Part shown: piece by piece, positions 1-9,418 of the stretch | How positions within the stretch are numbered: position 1 is the first letter of the stretch | Layout of the letters: each line of letters starts with the position of its first letter | NCBI GenBank assembly: GCA_023227965.1 | Contig: JALOCA010000005.1 | Location: forward strand, 1 to 64,000 | Direction of reading: 5' to 3' | DNA: 64,000 bases | Origin: Lentimicrobiaceae bacterium | Lineage (GTDB): Bacteria > Bacteroidota > Bacteroidia > Bacteroidales > JALOCA01 | The notes under the pieces: generated by a model | What the model was told of the DNA's origin: nothing | Database searches by the model: none | What the model saw: the letters and a program-made list of their open reading frames with translations, nothing else | Program-made: the position numbers and the translations under genes

Positions 1-3000
1 TTTTAAATTCTGCTACCTGGTGCCATCCATCAATATTCCATACTTCAACTGTAAGCAATTCTTCTTCGGTAGCATTTTGCATATCAAGGAAAATGTCGAA
101 GTTGAACCAGATTTTATGATAAACAGCTTCTCCTGCATCGTCAATAAGCATCGGGCTTTCGAGAGCATAAGAATAATCATGCTGAACGGGTGTCCAGTTG
201 AATTCGGCAGAAGGAGCAGGATTTCCCTGGGCACCTTGGATGCGCCAGTTGCTTCCTTCAACGTTCCAGCTCTGTGAAATAAACAATCCGGTACTCCAGT
301 CTTCTGCAAAGGGCAAGGGGTATCCGTAGCGTATAATTACATCGGCAGGACCTTCTTTCATTGATTCGCCTTCGGTTGGAGCTTCGTAAACTGCGGTTAC
401 ACCATAAGAATAGTTGCCAGGCAGTAAATTCAGATCAAAATACTGAAGTTGTTCTTTGGGAACTTGTTCAACAAAATTATCATTGCGATAAATATTGTAT
501 GCAATCAAATTTGGAGGAATAGTACCTGGACCAGGACCACCTTCGGCAAGTTCGTAAGCTCCTATGAGCTGAGGATCATGTTGAATGTTAACAATAAGTG
601 CAAATTTACCTGCTACATTACCTGTACAAGCACCACCGGCAAGGTCATTTGCGGGGTCGTATCCAGGAAGATCACCAACAGCATGTGTAACACCTGTAAG
701 CGACTGGGTTGCAATATTATATTGGTAAACATACTGAGGAGCACCATAACCGTCACCCTGATCAAATATCCATAGGTAAGGACCACCTACTGATACTCCA
801 TCATAAGCCGAGCCATACATTCCTGCGAATGATAAACCACCGGCTGTTGAAATAAGAGTACCATTGCGTTTTATCAGGTTCATGTCTGACCAGCCACCAA
901 GCCAGAAACCACCATTACCGCCATCGGCAGTGGGGTCGAATGCAATATGACGTATAGATGAAACTCCAGTAGAAATGGAACTTACAAGCACTTTATTGGT
1001 AAAGTCCATTTGATAAAGTGTACTGCCAATTGCTCCGCCATAGAAATAAGCACCGTCGTAAGCCAAATCACGGATAGCAGTTGCTCCTGGTACATCGAAA
1101 TCTTCAACCCATGTACCGTTCATGTCATATTTATGGAACCACGTACCATAGCCACTTTGCCATGTCGAGGTATAAATATAAGTACCATCAGTTTCAACAC
1201 CTGGCTGAGCTGCATTGTTTCCAGTGAAGGTGAGAAGGATATCCCAAATAACATCCGACTGCAATCCCACATTTTTAAATTTAGTAAGTGTAGGTGCATA
1301 TTCAAATGCTGGATTAGGTGTTTCAGTATTAGGTCTTACCGATACTAATTCGGGATAAAAACCAACTTGTGGAGGTTCCCAGTTAAGTTCTACGTTTTCA
1401 ACACGGTCAACTGCTGTGAGGTTACGTGGAGGATAAAGGAAAATTGAAGTAAATTCGCATGTGTCGGCTGTAGAAATTCCACTTGCATAAATGGCTTTTA
1501 CACCTGCAAGATAGGTTTGTCCGAAAGTAACTGATTCAGCATCATAAGTAAAGGTTGTATCAGCAGTAAATCCTGAAAGTTGATCATCAAGATATACATT
1601 GTATCCTATAACGCCACGAAGGTTATCAGTAGCTTGTAATGTTTTTCCTTTAATAAAATTACCTGAAATTGGATTTTCACATCTATCAGGAGTTCCTCCT
1701 ACGAGGGTCCCTTGGTTAGGTGCTGAAGGATACAACATTCCTGCTACAGTAGCATCGACATCGGCAGGTGTCCAGCTATAATAATCGAAAGCTACTACAT
1801 CGCCAGAAGAATCGTAGGCAGAAATATTGAATATTCCGCTGGAATGATAGTTATCGGAGAAGGTATATTCAAGAGCACCATTAATGTACAATTCAAAGTT
1901 TGGACCATTACAAACAATGGTAACGGTATTATCAATTCCAAACCCTGTAATTATATTGCTTGATGTAGTCCATGACTGCAGAAAAGTAGATGATCCGTTA
2001 TCATAACGTATTACACAATAAGAACCACCTGCGGTTATATTAATACGATATCCACTGCAAGTACTTGTTCCAAGAAAATCATTGGCACGGATAAAACATC
2101 CCATTGCATAATCGGCATCTCCGGAATTTTTACGTACCTTAAATTCGAAAGTACCATCTGCCCACGGTTCAGAACCAACATTATAATAAGCAGATGCGTT
2201 GGTTGATGCCCCTGTGCCGGTCATTACCATATAACTGTTTCCAGGGCAGCCAAGACGATTGTCAGAAACAATAAATTCAGGAGGAATACCTGCATCGTCG
2301 AAATGTTCAAAAATTCCGTTTCCTACTACTGTAGATCCAGGACTGTTCCATGTAGCAATAAGTGTTAGCGGGTCAACCCACAGGTTTACAGGAGGCAGAG
2401 TGATTTCCATCAGGGTAATATTTTTGGTAATATCTCCCATTATATCGAAAGTTTCGTTGTAAGGATTATATCCTTCAAATGTAAGGTCGAGGGTATAAGT
2501 TCCTTTCCAAACTTCGGGAAATACAAGTTGTCCGCTTGCGGGAATCGTTCCATAATAAGCATGTTGCGGTTCGCCATCAGTATTTACCAAACTTACAATA
2601 GCACCTTCCGGGCTTGTGCCTCCGGAAAGAGATACGTTAAGGGTTACTACGGCCGTCCAGTTTTTACCAATGAGATTGGAAAAAACAGGAACTGACTGAC
2701 GTCCACTGGGATAATTGGCTTTCACTGCCCAACGATAAGCTCCGTCAGGTAATGCTGTCCATCCGTTATCGGTATAGCCCAGACTGGTTGTAGTTCCTAA
2801 GGTTACCCAGTTGGCAGGAGTACCTTCATCACCCTGATGCATACGGTAAGCTGTGTAACCTAATAGGTTATCTGTAGCCTGACCTGTACCTTCTACGGGA
2901 ACATACAATCCTTCTCTTACTTTTCCACCAAGTGACTTGGCAGGGTAAAGCGACTGTTGTGAAGCGAAGGGTTTTGTTGCCTGTAAAAATTCATCTGTAG

Positions 3001-5128
3001 CGGGGATAAAGCTAGGTCCACCTTGTCCGGATACGATGGCACGCATCATGAAATCCTGATAGCCTGCAGGTGTCCATGGGGCACCGCCGGTTACAAATTT
3101 TGCAAAACTGCGGAATGCAGGATGCGATTCGTCAACACCTAAAGGTGCACAATCAGGATAATTGCCGCCCTGAATCATTACAAGGTAAAAATTACCACTG
3201 GTAATGGTTGCTGCTAATCCACTGAATGTTACCCATCCGTAATTAGTTGGCTCTACGTCAATTATACTTAATTCAGTCCCAGGGTATCCATTGGCTCCGT
3301 CGTCGTCGTAAACTGCCATACGGAAGGGTTTCAGTATGTTACCGCTGGGAGGCCATGTGCCGTCACCAATATATACTGAACCTCCGGTTACTGCACATGG
3401 ATAGGCGGCAGGAGTGAATTTCAAAGCATTCATATTTGTGGCGTTGGTCCATGCAGTGATGTTTTCTGCCGAACCATCATCGTAAATAATTTCATACTGA
3501 GAATTAGGTAAGCCCCATGCCAGTTCCACGTTAGGATCAACAAGTGTAGCTACCAATGTCCCACCCGGTGGATTGGCACTCTCAGAAACCTGAACGTTTT
3601 GGGTAATAGTCATGTGGGGAATAATAGTTATGGGAACAGTTGCAACTTCATAACCAATTTTATTAACCACGAGTTCGCGGTTTCCTTCAAGGTAAGAAAT
3701 GCTGTAATGACCTGTCCCATCGCTCATTGTTGTGGAATCAGCAACGGAAACTCTCGCACCCACAATAGGATCGCCGGTTACACCATCGGTAATAAGACCG
3801 GTAATAGTACCAGGGAACAGTTGGGTTATATTAACCATATAATCTTCTGTTTCGCCCCAGCTATAAGTTCCGCAGGGTAAAGTAGTAGTTGCACTCCCAC
3901 CTTCTCTCAGTACAATACGCATCCTGGCTAAACCGTTAACGGCTGTTTGCGGAATACCAATACTTCCGGTTACAGTGTTTCCCGGATAGGCAGATGTAGT
4001 TGTGCCAAATACTTTTTCAGTAGTTGCATCAAAAGTACCATCCTGGTTCCAGTCAATAAATACTGCTGCATAACAGGTGTAGAAACTACCCGAGTTAATC
4101 TGCGTAATAGAAATAGGATACGCAAAGCCTTTTATTACTTCGGCAGGAGGTAAAGAAGTAAAATCGGTATAAGTATGATTTGAAGCAGGATTGCTCGTTG
4201 CTGGTGTACCCACACCATTATTAATATTACTAAAGGTTACATTACCTATGTCGTCGTCAACTGTTGAAGTTGCATTCGATGCACAATATACCATAGTAGC
4301 TCCGGTGGTAAAATTCCATTCGGCGCAGCCTGTAGCCTGTCCATAATTATTTTTAGCAATAACTTTCCAGTAATAATGTGTGTTGGCAGCCATTACCGGA
4401 GGAGCGTAAGAAGCAGAAGTTACATTCTGTACGAAAGGAGGATTAGTCGTTGTTCCCATGTAAACATCGTAATTGGTAGCTCCACCACCATCAGCCCATG
4501 ATAAAGTAAAATTACGGGCAATGTTGGTTGCACCAATTGCTGGTGAAGGGGTGGTTGCACATAATGGAGGTACAGGAGCTATATTAGGTCCTATAAAATC
4601 ATCAACATGCAGGTAGTACATGTAGTTAGAATAGTAGTGTATGGCAATATACTTAGTTCCTACAGGCAAGTCGGTTTTAACAAATTGTGACCAACTTGTC
4701 GAAGTACAATAAATAGGTGCACTCCACGTAAAATCAGTATTTACATTATTGCCTGTGCTTGACCAGCCTACCGTAAAAATTTCTTGGTAAGTATATTCGC
4801 CTGCATACCAAAAAGAAACGGTTTGACTACCAGCGGTAGTAAGTAGCATTGGAGTAACAAGATACTGATCATAGGGAGAACCTGAAGAATAAGATGAAAA
4901 TCTGAATGATCGTGCCCCCGAATGGTACATCGCGGTGGAATGAATCATCAGGTTTCCGGATGGCGGAGAAGCGATGGCATAAGACATTGACCATCCCGTA
5001 GGTGGGGCGGTCGCACTCTCAAACCCTTCGGTCAACTGCGCCATCGCAGAAAATCCAACAACGAAGCTGAACATCGCTGTTAAGAAAAAAGCCAATAGCT
5101 TTTCCCGCGTAAAGTTGGTTGTGTTCAT
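1..5128 (-). CDS. Giant secreted multidomain protein, N-terminal part (C-terminus outside window)
   Basis: The frame stays open from the ATG at 5128 to base 1, about 1,709 codons, so the 3' end is missing. The protein starts MNTTNFTREKLLAFFLTAMF with a long hydrophobic signal peptide ending near residue 32 (FSAMAQ). Next comes a segment resembling choice-of-anchor J/cleaved-adhesin domains (AQLTEGFESATAPPTGW). After it are several fibronectin III-like modules with recurring phrases such as 'ATDNLLGY' and 'YNVYLDD', and carboxypeptidase-regulatory-like segments (SGGTSPEGAIVSLVNTDG; TLDLTFEGYNPYNE). A beta-propeller-like stretch with repeated Tyr/Gly/Trp lies near the visible end. Such Bacteroidetes proteins usually end in a T9SS sorting domain, which cannot be seen here. 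Probably cell-surface or secreted; substrate unknown. Apparent plus-strand frames inside it are antisense shadows. Confidence 0.85.
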   Translation of the reverse strand, partial: MNTTNFTREKLLAFFLTAMFSFVVGFSAMAQLTEGFESATAPPTGWSMSYAIASPPSGNLMIHSTAMYHSGARSFRFSSYSSGSPYDQYLVTPMLLTTAGSQTVSFWYAGEYTYQEIFTVGWSSTGNNVNTDFTWSAPIYCTSTSWSQFVKTDLPVGTKYIAIHYYSNYMYYLHVDDFIGPNIAPVPPLCATTPSPAIGATNIARNFTLSWADGGGATNYDVYMGTTTNPPFVQNVTSASYAPPVMAANTHYYWKVIAKNNYGQATGCAEWNFTTGATMVYCASNATSTVDDDIGNVTFSNINNGVGTPATSNPASNHTYTDFTSLPPAEVIKGFAYPISITQINSGSFYTCYAAVFIDWNQDGTFDATTEKVFGTTTSAYPGNTVTGSIGIPQTAVNGLARMRIVLREGGSATTTLPCGTYSWGETEDYMVNITQLFPGTITGLITDGVTGDPIVGARVSVADSTTMSDGTGHYSISYLEGNRELVVNKIGYEVATVPITIIPHMTITQNVQVSESANPPGGTLVATLVDPNVELAWGLPNSQYEIIYDDGSAENITAWTNATNMNALKFTPAAYPCAVTGGSVYIGDGTWPPSGNILKPFRMAVYDDDGANGYPGTELSIIDVEPTNYGWVTFSGLAATITSGNFYLVMIQGGNYPDCAPLGVDESHPAFRSFAKFVTGGAPWTPAGYQDFMMRAIVSGQGGPSFIPATDEFLQATKPFASQQSLYPAKSLGGKVREGLYVPVEGTGQATDNLLGYTAYRMHQGDEGTPANWVTLGTTTSLGYTDNGWTALPDGAYRWAVKANYPSGRQSVPVFSNLIGKNWTAVVTLNVSLSGGTSPEGAIVSLVNTDGEPQHAYYGTIPASGQLVFPEVWKGTYTLDLTFEGYNPYNETFDIMGDITKNITLMEITLPPVNLWVDPLTLIATWNSPGSTVVGNGIFEHFDDAGIPPEFIVSDNRLGCPGNSYMVMTGTGASTNASAYYNVGSEPWADGTFEFKVRKNSGDADYAMGCFIRANDFLGTSTCSGYRINITAGGSYCVIRYDNGSSTFLQSWTTSSNIITGFGIDNTVTIVCNGPNFELYINGALEYTFSDNYHSSGIFNISAYDSSGDVVAFDYYSWTPADVDATVAGMLYPSAPNQGTLVGGTPDRCENPISGNFIKGKTLQATDNLRGVIGYNVYLDDQLSGFTADTTFTYDAESVTFGQTYLAGVKAIYASGISTADTCEFTSIFLYPPRNLTAVDRVENVELNWEPPQVGFYPELVSVRPNTETPNPAFEYAPTLTKFKNVGLQSDVIWDILLTFTGNNAAQPGVETDGTYIYTSTWQSGYGTWFHKYDMNGTWVEDFDVPGATAIRDLAYDGAYFYGGAIGSTLYQMDFTNKVLVSSISTGVSSIRHIAFDPTADGGNGGFWLGGWSDMNLIKRNGTLISTAGGLSFAGMYGSAYDGVSVGGPYLWIFDQGDGYGAPQYVYQYNIATQSLTGVTHAVGDLPGYDPANDLAGGACTGNVAGKFALIVNIQHDPQLIGAYELAEGGPGPGTIPPNLIAYNIYRNDNFVEQVPKEQLQYFDLNLLPGNYSYGVTAVYEAPTEGESMKEGPADVIIRYGYPLPFAEDWSTGLFISQSWNVEGSNWRIQGAQGNPAPSAEFNWTPVQHDYSYALESPMLIDDAGEAVYHKIWFNFDIFLDMQNATEEELLTVEVWNIDGWHQVAEFK

Positions 5129-5190
5129 AATTGTAAATATTAGTTCATAATTAATTTATTAAGGTATTATATCATGCTGATTTGCCAATC

Positions 5191-5331
5191 TCAATTGCAA
5201 AAGCCGTATATCGCTTGCGATGTTTCCCCAATCGGCAGAGATATACCCACATTAAACAACTTTGTGTAAGTTATCCGACCGATAGAACAGTACCCCATCA
5301 CCAGTAATACAATCAGTAACAGTTTTTCCAT
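5191..5331 (-). CDS. Possible 46-residue membrane or signal peptide-like small ORF
   Basis: An ATG at 5331 opens a 46-codon frame beginning MEKLLLIVLLVMGYC, a plausible transmembrane or signal segment, followed by a short polar tail ending GFCN. It sits in the 471-bp gap upstream of the giant secreted protein and is read in the same direction. I do not recognise the sequence. It may be a real small membrane peptide, a decayed gene start, or chance in AT-rich DNA. Confidence 0.2.
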   Translation of the reverse strand: MEKLLLIVLLVMGYCSIGRITYTKLFNVGISLPIGETSQAIYGFCN

Positions 5332-5599
5332 AGTGAAATTGGTTTTTGTAAATAAATAGTTATTTTTTCAAATAAATAAGATCAATAAGTTTAAAAAGAT
5401 TTTAAACTTGTAAAAAGTAATGTTTTATTGCTTAGTAAATTTTCATCATTATCCCTCCTATATTTTTAGTTATTGATATTAAGTTATTTACGAATATATA
5501 AATACAAAATTTACAATCTCATTGTTAAATTTTTTAAAAAACCTCCAAATATCGAATTTTTTTTTATAAAAAAAAAATTTTATTAAAAAAATGTAATAA
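5332..5599. other. AT-rich intergenic stretch with homopolymer runs
   Basis: The gap between the giant secreted protein and the aldehyde dehydrogenase is strongly AT-rich. Near 5555-5592 it has long T and A runs just beyond the aldehyde dehydrogenase stop. These could help end that minus-strand transcript, but there is no clean GC stem. Beyond the small ORF annotated separately I see no gene in it. Confidence 0.4.
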
Positions 5600-7012
5600 T
5601 TATAAAATTAATAATTTTAGCTCCATCATTTCCCGGATTGCATAACTAATCCCCTCTCTTCCAATACCCGAATCTTTCACACCCCCATAAGGCATATGAT
5701 CTACTCTGAAAGTAGGTGTATCATTTACTACAACCCCTCCAGCCTCAATTTTTGCAAAAGCGTATTTAATATCTGCCAGGCTGTCGGAAAATATTCCTGC
5801 CTGAAGTCCATAACAACCTCTGTTAATTTGCAAAACAGCCTCTTCCATGGTACGATATGATTCAAGAATAAGTACAGGTCCAAAAACTTCACAATTGTAA
5901 ACCTTCATTTGCGGCTGTGTATTTGTTATTACGGTGGGTTCGTAAAAATTGCCGTGGCGTTTACCTCCGCATAAAATCGTAGCTCCTAAGTCAAGGGCTT
6001 CATTTACCCATTGTTCTATCCTGATGGCATTCTCAGAATTTATTACCACTGAAATTTCGGTATTTTCATTCATTGGGTCGCCTTCACGCAGACGGGACAC
6101 TTTTTCGATAAATCGTTGAGTAAAGTCATTAAATATATCCTGCTGTACATAAATTCGCTGTGTGTGAATGCATACCTGCCCCGAATATGAAAAACCTCCT
6201 GAAACACATTTTGCAACTGCTGTTTCGATATTACATCCTTTCGCAACAATTGCTCCTGCATTGCCTCCAAGCTCCAAAAGAATTTTTTTCTTCCCGGCAT
6301 TTTTTTTCATTTCCCATCCAACGTCAGATGAGCCAGTAAAACTTAGCATTTTAATTCTCTCATCTCTTACAAGACGGTCTCCTGTTACTCTGTCCATAGG
6401 CATTATTTGTACGGCATTTTCAGGCAAGTCGGTTTCCTTTAAAATCCGGGCAAATTCGAGCAGAGTAATAGGGGTAAGCGAAGAAGGCTTAACAATAATA
6501 GGATTTCCGCTGGCAATAGCCGGTGCTATTTTATGAATGGCAAGGTTTAAAGGAAAGTTAAAGGGTGAGATTCCGGCAATTAAACCAATAGGAAAGTATT
6601 TAATAATAGCCTCTTTGCCTTCTCCGGCAGGTGTCCAGTCCAGGCTGATATACTCTCTGGGAAGTCGTTTCGATTCCTCGGCTGCCACTTTAAGTGTTTG
6701 TACTGAACGTTGTACTTCCGCTTTTGCAAGCCGGATGGGTTTAGCCGATTCTTTACAGATTGTTTCGGCAAAATACTGTTCTTCTGCCTGTAGTCTGTTA
6801 GCAATTTCCATTAATACGGCATATTTCCGATACGACGGTAATGCAGCCATCGCCTCCTGAGCCAAAAGTCCATTCTGAATAGCTTGCTCCAGATAAATAG
6901 GTTGTGCCAGACTAACATTGGCAATTATATTTCCTGTATAAGGGTTAACAACAGGTAGCAGGGAATCCGAAATTATAAATTCGCCGCCTGAATAGAAACC
7001 ATATTTTTTCAT
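5600..7012 (-). CDS. NAD(P)-dependent aldehyde dehydrogenase
   Basis: 470 residues, the usual length for the ALDH superfamily, which oxidises aldehydes to carboxylates in the cytoplasm. The Rossmann/cofactor region has the oxyanion asparagine in SPFNFP (Asn152) and the 'VKPSS' stretch near 174. The general-base glutamate is in LELGGN (Glu247) and the nucleophile is Cys281 in SGQVCIHTQR. Overall it looks most like the lactaldehyde/glyceraldehyde-3-phosphate (non-phosphorylating)/succinate-semialdehyde group; the exact substrate cannot be read from sequence. It stands alone, divergent from the ribosomal protein genes. The start at 7012 gives MKKYGFYSGGEF, and no upstream in-frame start fits better. 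Confidence 0.88.
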   Translation of the reverse strand: MKKYGFYSGGEFIISDSLLPVVNPYTGNIIANVSLAQPIYLEQAIQNGLLAQEAMAALPSYRKYAVLMEIANRLQAEEQYFAETICKESAKPIRLAKAEVQRSVQTLKVAAEESKRLPREYISLDWTPAGEGKEAIIKYFPIGLIAGISPFNFPLNLAIHKIAPAIASGNPIIVKPSSLTPITLLEFARILKETDLPENAVQIMPMDRVTGDRLVRDERIKMLSFTGSSDVGWEMKKNAGKKKILLELGGNAGAIVAKGCNIETAVAKCVSGGFSYSGQVCIHTQRIYVQQDIFNDFTQRFIEKVSRLREGDPMNENTEISVVINSENAIRIEQWVNEALDLGATILCGGKRHGNFYEPTVITNTQPQMKVYNCEVFGPVLILESYRTMEEAVLQINRGCYGLQAGIFSDSLADIKYAFAKIEAGGVVVNDTPTFRVDHMPYGGVKDSGIGREGISYAIREMMELKLLIL

Positions 7013-7172
7013 TACGATACAATATAAAAGGGTTATTCAACGTTTTTATGTAGTACTTTTGTCAGCTAGAATGTCTGAAAACATTTGACAACAAATATAT
7101 AAAAATTATAAACCCTATCATAACCAGCCCGACCCTATTCAAAATGATTTTTTTTGAAGAATTGAAAAAAAA

Positions 7173-7203
7173 TTTGGAAAAATAAAAAATGCAAGTACCT
7201 TTG
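7173..7203 (+). promoter_or_regulatory. Promoter for rplU-rpmA (Bacteroidetes -33/-7)
   Basis: TTTG at 7173-7176 and TACCTTTG at 7196-7203 are separated by 19 bp, matching the Bacteroidetes housekeeping promoter (TTTG, about 19-21 bp, TAnnTTTG). The rplU start is 40 bp downstream. Confidence 0.75.
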
Positions 7204-7242
7204 CACACCCAAAAAAGGAAAAAAATTAATTTTAATATACTA

Positions 7243-7554
7243 ATGTACGCAATAGTAGATATAGCCGGGCAGCAGTTTAAAGTAGAAAAAAATCGGGAGA
7301 TTTTTGTACACCGTCTCAGTGCCGAAGAAGGCAACAGTATTGTTTTTGATAAAGTTATGCTTGTCGGAGGCGAAGGAAATATTAAAGTGGGAAAACCCAT
7401 GGTAGAAGGAGCAAGTGTTACGGCAAAAGTTATTGCTCATGCTAAAGGCGACAAAGTAATAGTTTTCAAAAAACGGCGTCGCAAAAGCTATCAAAAATCA
7501 AACGGACACCGTCAGTACCTGACAAAGATCCAGATAGAAGAAATTAATGCTTAA
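7243..7554 (+). CDS. rplU: 50S ribosomal protein L21
   Basis: 103 residues, the normal length for bL21, which binds 23S rRNA in the large subunit. The start MYAIVDIAGQQFKV at 7243 is chosen because it is the canonical L21 N-terminus. An upstream in-frame start would add an implausible 18-residue basic leader that overlaps the promoter region. The C-terminal part has the conserved 'KRRRKSYQKSNGHRQ' RNA-binding region. It is followed 19 bp later by rpmA, the near-universal rplU-rpmA pair, and preceded by a good promoter. Confidence 0.97.
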   Translation: MYAIVDIAGQQFKVEKNREIFVHRLSAEEGNSIVFDKVMLVGGEGNIKVGKPMVEGASVTAKVIAHAKGDKVIVFKKRRRKSYQKSNGHRQYLTKIQIEEINA

Positions 7555-7573
7555 TCATAAAAAATAAGTAACA

Positions 7574-7834
7574 ATGGCTCACAAGAAAGGTGCCGGTAGT
7601 TCAAGCAATGGACGCGAATCACATAGCAAGCGCTTAGGTGTTAAAATTTTTGGCGGTCAGATAGCAAAATCCGGTAATATTATAGTACGTCAACGTGGCA
7701 CAGTACACAATCCCGGCGAAAATGTCGGAATAGGAAAAGATCATACATTATTTGCTCTTACCGACGGAGTTATCCGTTTTAAAAAGGGTAAAAATGATAA
7801 GTCATTTGTTTCGGTAGAGCCTAACCTTGGTTAA
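7574..7834 (+). CDS. rpmA: 50S ribosomal protein L27
   Basis: 86 residues with the typical bL27 start MAHKKGAGSSSNGRESHSKR and the core GGQIAKSGNIIVRQRGT. L27 lies near the peptidyl-transferase centre. The N-terminus starts directly at the mature-type sequence, with no Firmicutes-style cleavable extension. Co-transcribed with rplU; an intrinsic terminator follows 46 bp after the stop. Confidence 0.97.
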   Translation: MAHKKGAGSSSNGRESHSKRLGVKIFGGQIAKSGNIIVRQRGTVHNPGENVGIGKDHTLFALTDGVIRFKKGKNDKSFVSVEPNLG

Positions 7835-7880
7835 ATCTACAGGAGCAATTTTTGTAATTTTTTTCATAATATTTAGTTTT

Positions 7881-7913
7881 CTCCCGTCCTCGTGTAGGTC
7901 GGGAGTTTTTTTT
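7881..7913 (+). terminator. Rho-independent terminator after rpmA
   Basis: CTCCCG at 7881-7886 pairs with CGGGAG at 7900-7905, extended by CCT/AGG inside the stem, and is followed by a run of eight T. It ends the rplU-rpmA transcript. Confidence 0.85.
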
Positions 7914-7918
7914 ATTGG

Positions 7919-7926
7919 TATTTTTG
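7919..7926 (+). promoter_or_regulatory. Probable -7 element for serS
   Basis: TATTTTTG at 7919-7926 matches TAnnTTTG and lies 21 bp before the serS start, just past the rpmA terminator. The upstream partner would fall inside the terminator stem and is not clear. Confidence 0.45.
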
Positions 7927-7947
7927 CAGCACCTTAAGTTTATTATC

Positions 7948-9219
7948 ATGTTAGAACTGAACACAATCAAAGAAAAAAAAGAAGAAGTAATCGAACGTTT
8001 GGCTATTAAAAACATAAATGCCCGGCAAACTATCGAAAAAATTATTGATTTGGATACCCAAAGAAGGGAAAATCAAAAAAAGCTTGACGATGCACTTGCA
8101 CAAGCCAATGCTTTGGCAAAAGAAATCGGCATTTTATTTAAAAGTGGTAAAACAACAGAAGCTAACCAACTAAAAGAAAAAACCGTACAGATTAAAGAAA
8201 ATAGCAAACAACTGGAGGCATCTCTTACAGAATGCATTGCACAATTAAATGAAACATTAGTTCAATTACCCAACCTGCCGCATATTTCTGTTCCTGCCGG
8301 GAAAACTGCCGCTGATAACGAAATTGTTTATTCCGAAGGCTCACTCCCGGAATTGCCCCCTAATGCCATGCCCCATTGGGATTTGACTTCAAAATATGAT
8401 ATTATTGATTTTGAACTTGGTGTAAAGCTCACCGGAGCCGGTTTTCCGGTTTACAAAGGCAAAGGCGCACGTTTGCAAAGGGCTTTAGTCAATTTTTTTC
8501 TTGATGAAGCTATTACAGCCGGTTACCGTGAAATTCAGCCACCATTGATGATAAATGAAGCTTCCGGCTACGGAACCGGACAACTTCCGGATAAAGAAGG
8601 ACAAATGTACTACATTGGTCTTGATAATTTATACATGATTCCTACCGCCGAAGTTCCCGTTACCAATATCTATCGTGATGTTATATTAAAGGTATCCGAT
8701 TTCCCTGTAAAGCATGTTGCTTACTCTGCATGCTTCCGAAGAGAGGCAGGCTCTTACGGCAAAGATGTTCGTGGACTTAATCGCCTTCATCAGTTTGATA
8801 AAGTGGAAATTGTTCAGATTGCACATCCTGATACTTCTTATCAGGTACTCGAAGAAATGCGGAATCATGTCGCATCCCTGCTACAAAAGTTAAAATTGCC
8901 TTTCCGTATCGTAAAACTTTGCGGTGGAGACATGAGTTTCACTTCCGCATTAACTTTCGATTTTGAAGTGTTTTCTGCCGCTCAACAAAAATGGCTCGAA
9001 GTGAGTTCCGTTTCCAATTTTGAAACTTTCCAAGCAAACCGTATGAAACTTAGATTTAAAGATGAAAACGGGAAAACCCGGTTAGCCCATACCTTAAATG
9101 GCAGTGCGTTGGCTTTGCCACGTATCGTTGCCGCATTGCTCGAAAATAACCAGACTGAAAAAGGAATCCTTGTCCCGGAAATTCTACGTCCCTATACCCA
9201 ATTTGATATAATTAACTAA
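7948..9219 (+). CDS. serS: Seryl-tRNA synthetase
   Basis: 423 residues, typical for bacterial SerRS, which charges tRNA-Ser. The N-terminal ~110 residues form the charged antiparallel coiled coil that grips the tRNA long arm. The class II catalytic core carries motif 2 (CFRREAGSYGKDVRGLNRLH) and motif 3 (LNGSALALPRIVAALLENNQ). The start MLELNTIKEKKEE at 7948 matches the family; an upstream in-frame start would add 11 residues and overlap the -7 element. Single-gene transcript as far as visible. Confidence 0.97.
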   Translation: MLELNTIKEKKEEVIERLAIKNINARQTIEKIIDLDTQRRENQKKLDDALAQANALAKEIGILFKSGKTTEANQLKEKTVQIKENSKQLEASLTECIAQLNETLVQLPNLPHISVPAGKTAADNEIVYSEGSLPELPPNAMPHWDLTSKYDIIDFELGVKLTGAGFPVYKGKGARLQRALVNFFLDEAITAGYREIQPPLMINEASGYGTGQLPDKEGQMYYIGLDNLYMIPTAEVPVTNIYRDVILKVSDFPVKHVAYSACFRREAGSYGKDVRGLNRLHQFDKVEIVQIAHPDTSYQVLEEMRNHVASLLQKLKLPFRIVKLCGGDMSFTSALTFDFEVFSAAQQKWLEVSSVSNFETFQANRMKLRFKDENGKTRLAHTLNGSALALPRIVAALLENNQTEKGILVPEILRPYTQFDIIN

Positions 9220-9392
9220 CTGTTTTTGTTTTTCATTGATTATATCTACTGATTTTAGCACACTTACCTTTCTTTGAACGAAAGGTTGAAAAGCTACAGA
9301 AGGGTGTTAGCAATTGTATATTTTAAAATTGTAGGGGAAGCAATTTTTTTCTTTTCAATTTTTAATAAAACTGGTAAATACAAACTTTTTTC

Positions 9393-9400
9393 TACTTTTG
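9393..9400 (+). promoter_or_regulatory. Probable -7 element for the coaD-hdr operon
   Basis: TACTTTTG at 9393-9400 matches TAnnTTTG and lies 18 bp before coaD. A convincing TTTG partner at the right distance is not seen. No other promoter-like site was noticed before tlpA, so it may drive the whole run. Confidence 0.5.
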
Positions 9401-9418
9401 CTGAAAGTATGCGGAGAT

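Noticed and set aside
1..4153. Several plus-strand open frames of 60-112 codons
   Set aside because: They run antisense inside the continuous minus-strand secreted protein, have no family resemblance and no promoter pattern; they are shadows.
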